A DNA stretch of 16,201 bases, taken from the NCBI GenBank assembly GCA_028712345.1, contig JAQTQF010000015.1, positions 1 to 16,201 on the forward strand, given 5' to 3'. Positions 15,339-16,201 of this stretch are shown here, in pieces. Both the position numbers and the translations under genes were made by a program. The notes under the pieces are model-generated. The model did not search any database and had not been told where the DNA came from. It saw only the letters and a program-made list of their open reading frames with translations. This DNA comes from Phycisphaerae bacterium. Its GTDB lineage: Bacteria; Planctomycetota; Phycisphaerae; Sedimentisphaerales; UBA12454. The number at the start of each line of letters is the position of its first letter. The first letter of the stretch is position 1.

Positions 15339-15420
15339 GCCGAGGTGGGATTCGAACCCACACACCCAAAACGGGCAGGGGATTTTAAGTCCCCAGCGTC
15401 TGCCATTCCGCCACTCGGCC
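15337..15420 (-). tRNA. tRNA-Leu (anticodon UAA)
   Basis: Read on the minus strand, the 84-nt sequence folds as a class II tRNA. The acceptor pairs GGCCGAG with CTCGGCC, with discriminator A. The D-arm is GCGGAATGGCAGACGC. The anticodon arm is GGGGA-CTTAAAA-TCCCC, placing UAA at positions 34-36. The long variable arm is GCCC-GTTTT-GGGT, and the T-arm GTGGG-TTCGAAT-CCCAC. The long variable arm and UAA fit leucine, reading UUA (and UUG by wobble). CCA is not encoded; the sequence after the discriminator is AGTT, so the tRNA needs nucleotidyltransferase. Confidence 0.97.
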
Positions 15421-15622
15421 AAAAATAAACAATAAGCAAACAAATCACTTGCAATATCTGCTGTAATAGTTTTATGGATATCCGTACAAGCTAGTGTCTG
15501 ATTACACCGACATGGAACCAATAGATATCTGCCTGCCGGTTGGGGATATGGTAGCCGCAGGGGAGGAAAAAGTCAAGACGACAAAGGCAAAGGAAGCAGA
15601 AATCCATATCCTGGAGATGTTT
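15421..15622. other. gap with GGA-rich plus strand and a possible 41-codon ORF
   Basis: Between tRNA-Leu and the kinase fragment, the plus strand holds seven GGA triplets (15476, 15514, 15544, 15562, 15565, 15592, 15613) and an ATG-started frame of 41 codons at 15512-15637, whose end overlaps the kinase gene in the opposite direction. There is no Shine-Dalgarno before that ATG. I cannot assign a role. Confidence 0.25.
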
Positions 15623-16201
15623 TTATACTTTATTTGAGTCTGATGCCTGTTGGGCAATCTGTTTCCAGTCGCTCTTGGATAAGAAAGCTATGAGCCTTGT
15701 AAAACGGGTTTTGACTTCTTCAAAAACGGCTTTGTAATCCAGTTCAGTTTCCTCCCTGGCAGCATTTTCCATCTGTTTGGCCAGTTCTGCAATTTTTGCC
15801 GCTCCGATGGTGGCTGAGGCTCCTTTTAGAGAATGAGCGTAAAACTTTATCTCTTTGATGTCGTTCTTTTCTACTGCTTGTTCCAGTAACTCCAGTCTTG
15901 AAGTATTATCCCTCAGGAATACCGGAATTATTTCATCTATCAGCTCCTCATCTCCAATTCGCTCAAGAAGCAATTGATAATTCAGTTCAATTTCGCCTCC
16001 GTCGTTAGAGCCGGATTCTTTCTGATTCGGCGGTTGTTTTATGGTATCTTGTACCGGAGCAGGAACAGGTTTTGAGGGTTGCTTTTCACCGCTGACGGCA
16101 AGATATTTGGCCAGTGTTTCAGTAAGTTTCTTTCTGTCTATCGGTTTGGTAAGATAATCACTGCACCCGGCGGCAAAACATTTTTTGTCATCGCCCTTCA
16201 T
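15623..16201 (-). CDS. hybrid sensor kinase, C-terminal receiver and Hpt part (incomplete)
   Basis: The visible 192 residues are the end of a longer protein that continues past the window edge. Residues 1-35 are the end of a receiver domain, with CFAAGCSDYLTKPIDRKKL and the conserved lysine at 19. A proline-rich linker (about 41-66) follows, then a histidine phosphotransfer domain (about 70-175) with phospho-acceptor H123 in AHSLKGASATIGA. Receiver plus Hpt at the C-terminus is typical of phosphorelay kinases of the BarA/ArcB class, which pass phosphate from His to Asp to His and then to a separate response regulator. The kinase core, sensor domain and receiver aspartate lie outside the window, so the signal is unknown. 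The methionine at the window edge is probably internal, not the start. It is convergent with the small putative ORF in the adjacent gap. Confidence 0.93.
   Translation of the reverse strand: MKGDDKKCFAAGCSDYLTKPIDRKKLTETLAKYLAVSGEKQPSKPVPAPVQDTIKQPPNQKESGSNDGGEIELNYQLLLERIGDEELIDEIIPVFLRDNTSRLELLEQAVEKNDIKEIKFYAHSLKGASATIGAAKIAELAKQMENAAREETELDYKAVFEEVKTRFTRLIAFLSKSDWKQIAQQASDSNKV

Noticed and set aside
15308..15420. tRNA-Leu as an integration site of a mobile element
   Set aside because: The repeat at its 3' end is an adjacent tandem duplication; no distant second copy, integrase or foreign genes are present.
15512..15637. 41-codon ORF between tRNA-Leu and the kinase fragment, as a firm gene
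   Set aside because: It has no Shine-Dalgarno and no recognisable motif, and is short enough to arise by chance. It is kept only as a hypothesis.

Overview
The window reads as an ordinary chromosomal segment of a Gram-negative-type bacterium. I would tentatively place it in the Planctomycetota, Phycisphaerae side. The hints are a PurL with a PurS-like N-terminal region and a separate PurQ, TPR-tailed GT-C membrane proteins in tandem, a Tat-exported ADP-ribosylglycohydrolase-fold protein, CsrA, and gaps packed with small palindromic repeats. None of these is decisive, and there is no rRNA or ribosomal marker in the window.

Layout. 70-1458 (+) is an NtrC-type sigma-54 response regulator. 1459-1648 is a repeat-filled gap. 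1649-6245 (-) is a three-gene run, transcribed tyrA-like, then purL, then purQ. The tyrA/purL junction overlaps by 4 nt, and purL and purQ are separated by 62 nt that hold a repeat and a perfect hairpin. 6246-6443 is a divergent promoter region, followed by accA (+, to 7544). 7828-12004 (+) holds two overlapping genes for multi-spanning GT-C-like membrane proteins with C-terminal TPRs (TMTC/DUF1736 type). 12065-13318 (-) is a Tat-exported ADP-ribosylglycohydrolase family protein, convergent with the TPR pair. 13394-13805 is a repeat-dense gap ending in the csrA terminator. 13806-14027 (-) is csrA. 14315-15217 (-) is an unrecognised polytopic membrane protein. 15337-15420 (-) is tRNA-Leu(UAA). 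15623-16201 (-) is the C-terminal part of a hybrid sensor kinase (receiver end plus Hpt) running off the window.

Functionally the window mixes housekeeping metabolism (purines, aromatic amino acids, first step of fatty-acid synthesis) with signalling and post-transcriptional control (NtrC-type regulator, phosphorelay kinase, CsrA) and probable envelope protein glycosylation. The two signalling proteins sit at opposite ends, and nothing here shows that they are partners.

I see no phage, transposase, CRISPR array, toxin-antitoxin pair or defence cluster. The most unusual material is between the genes: a mosaic of dispersed modules and short palindromes, several with exactly 3-nt loops, one of them inserted inside the purL-purQ operon. 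Other points of interest are the two diverged GT-C/TPR paralogues sharing a nearly unchanged DNA block at their 3' ends, and competing start signals on the Tat-exported protein.
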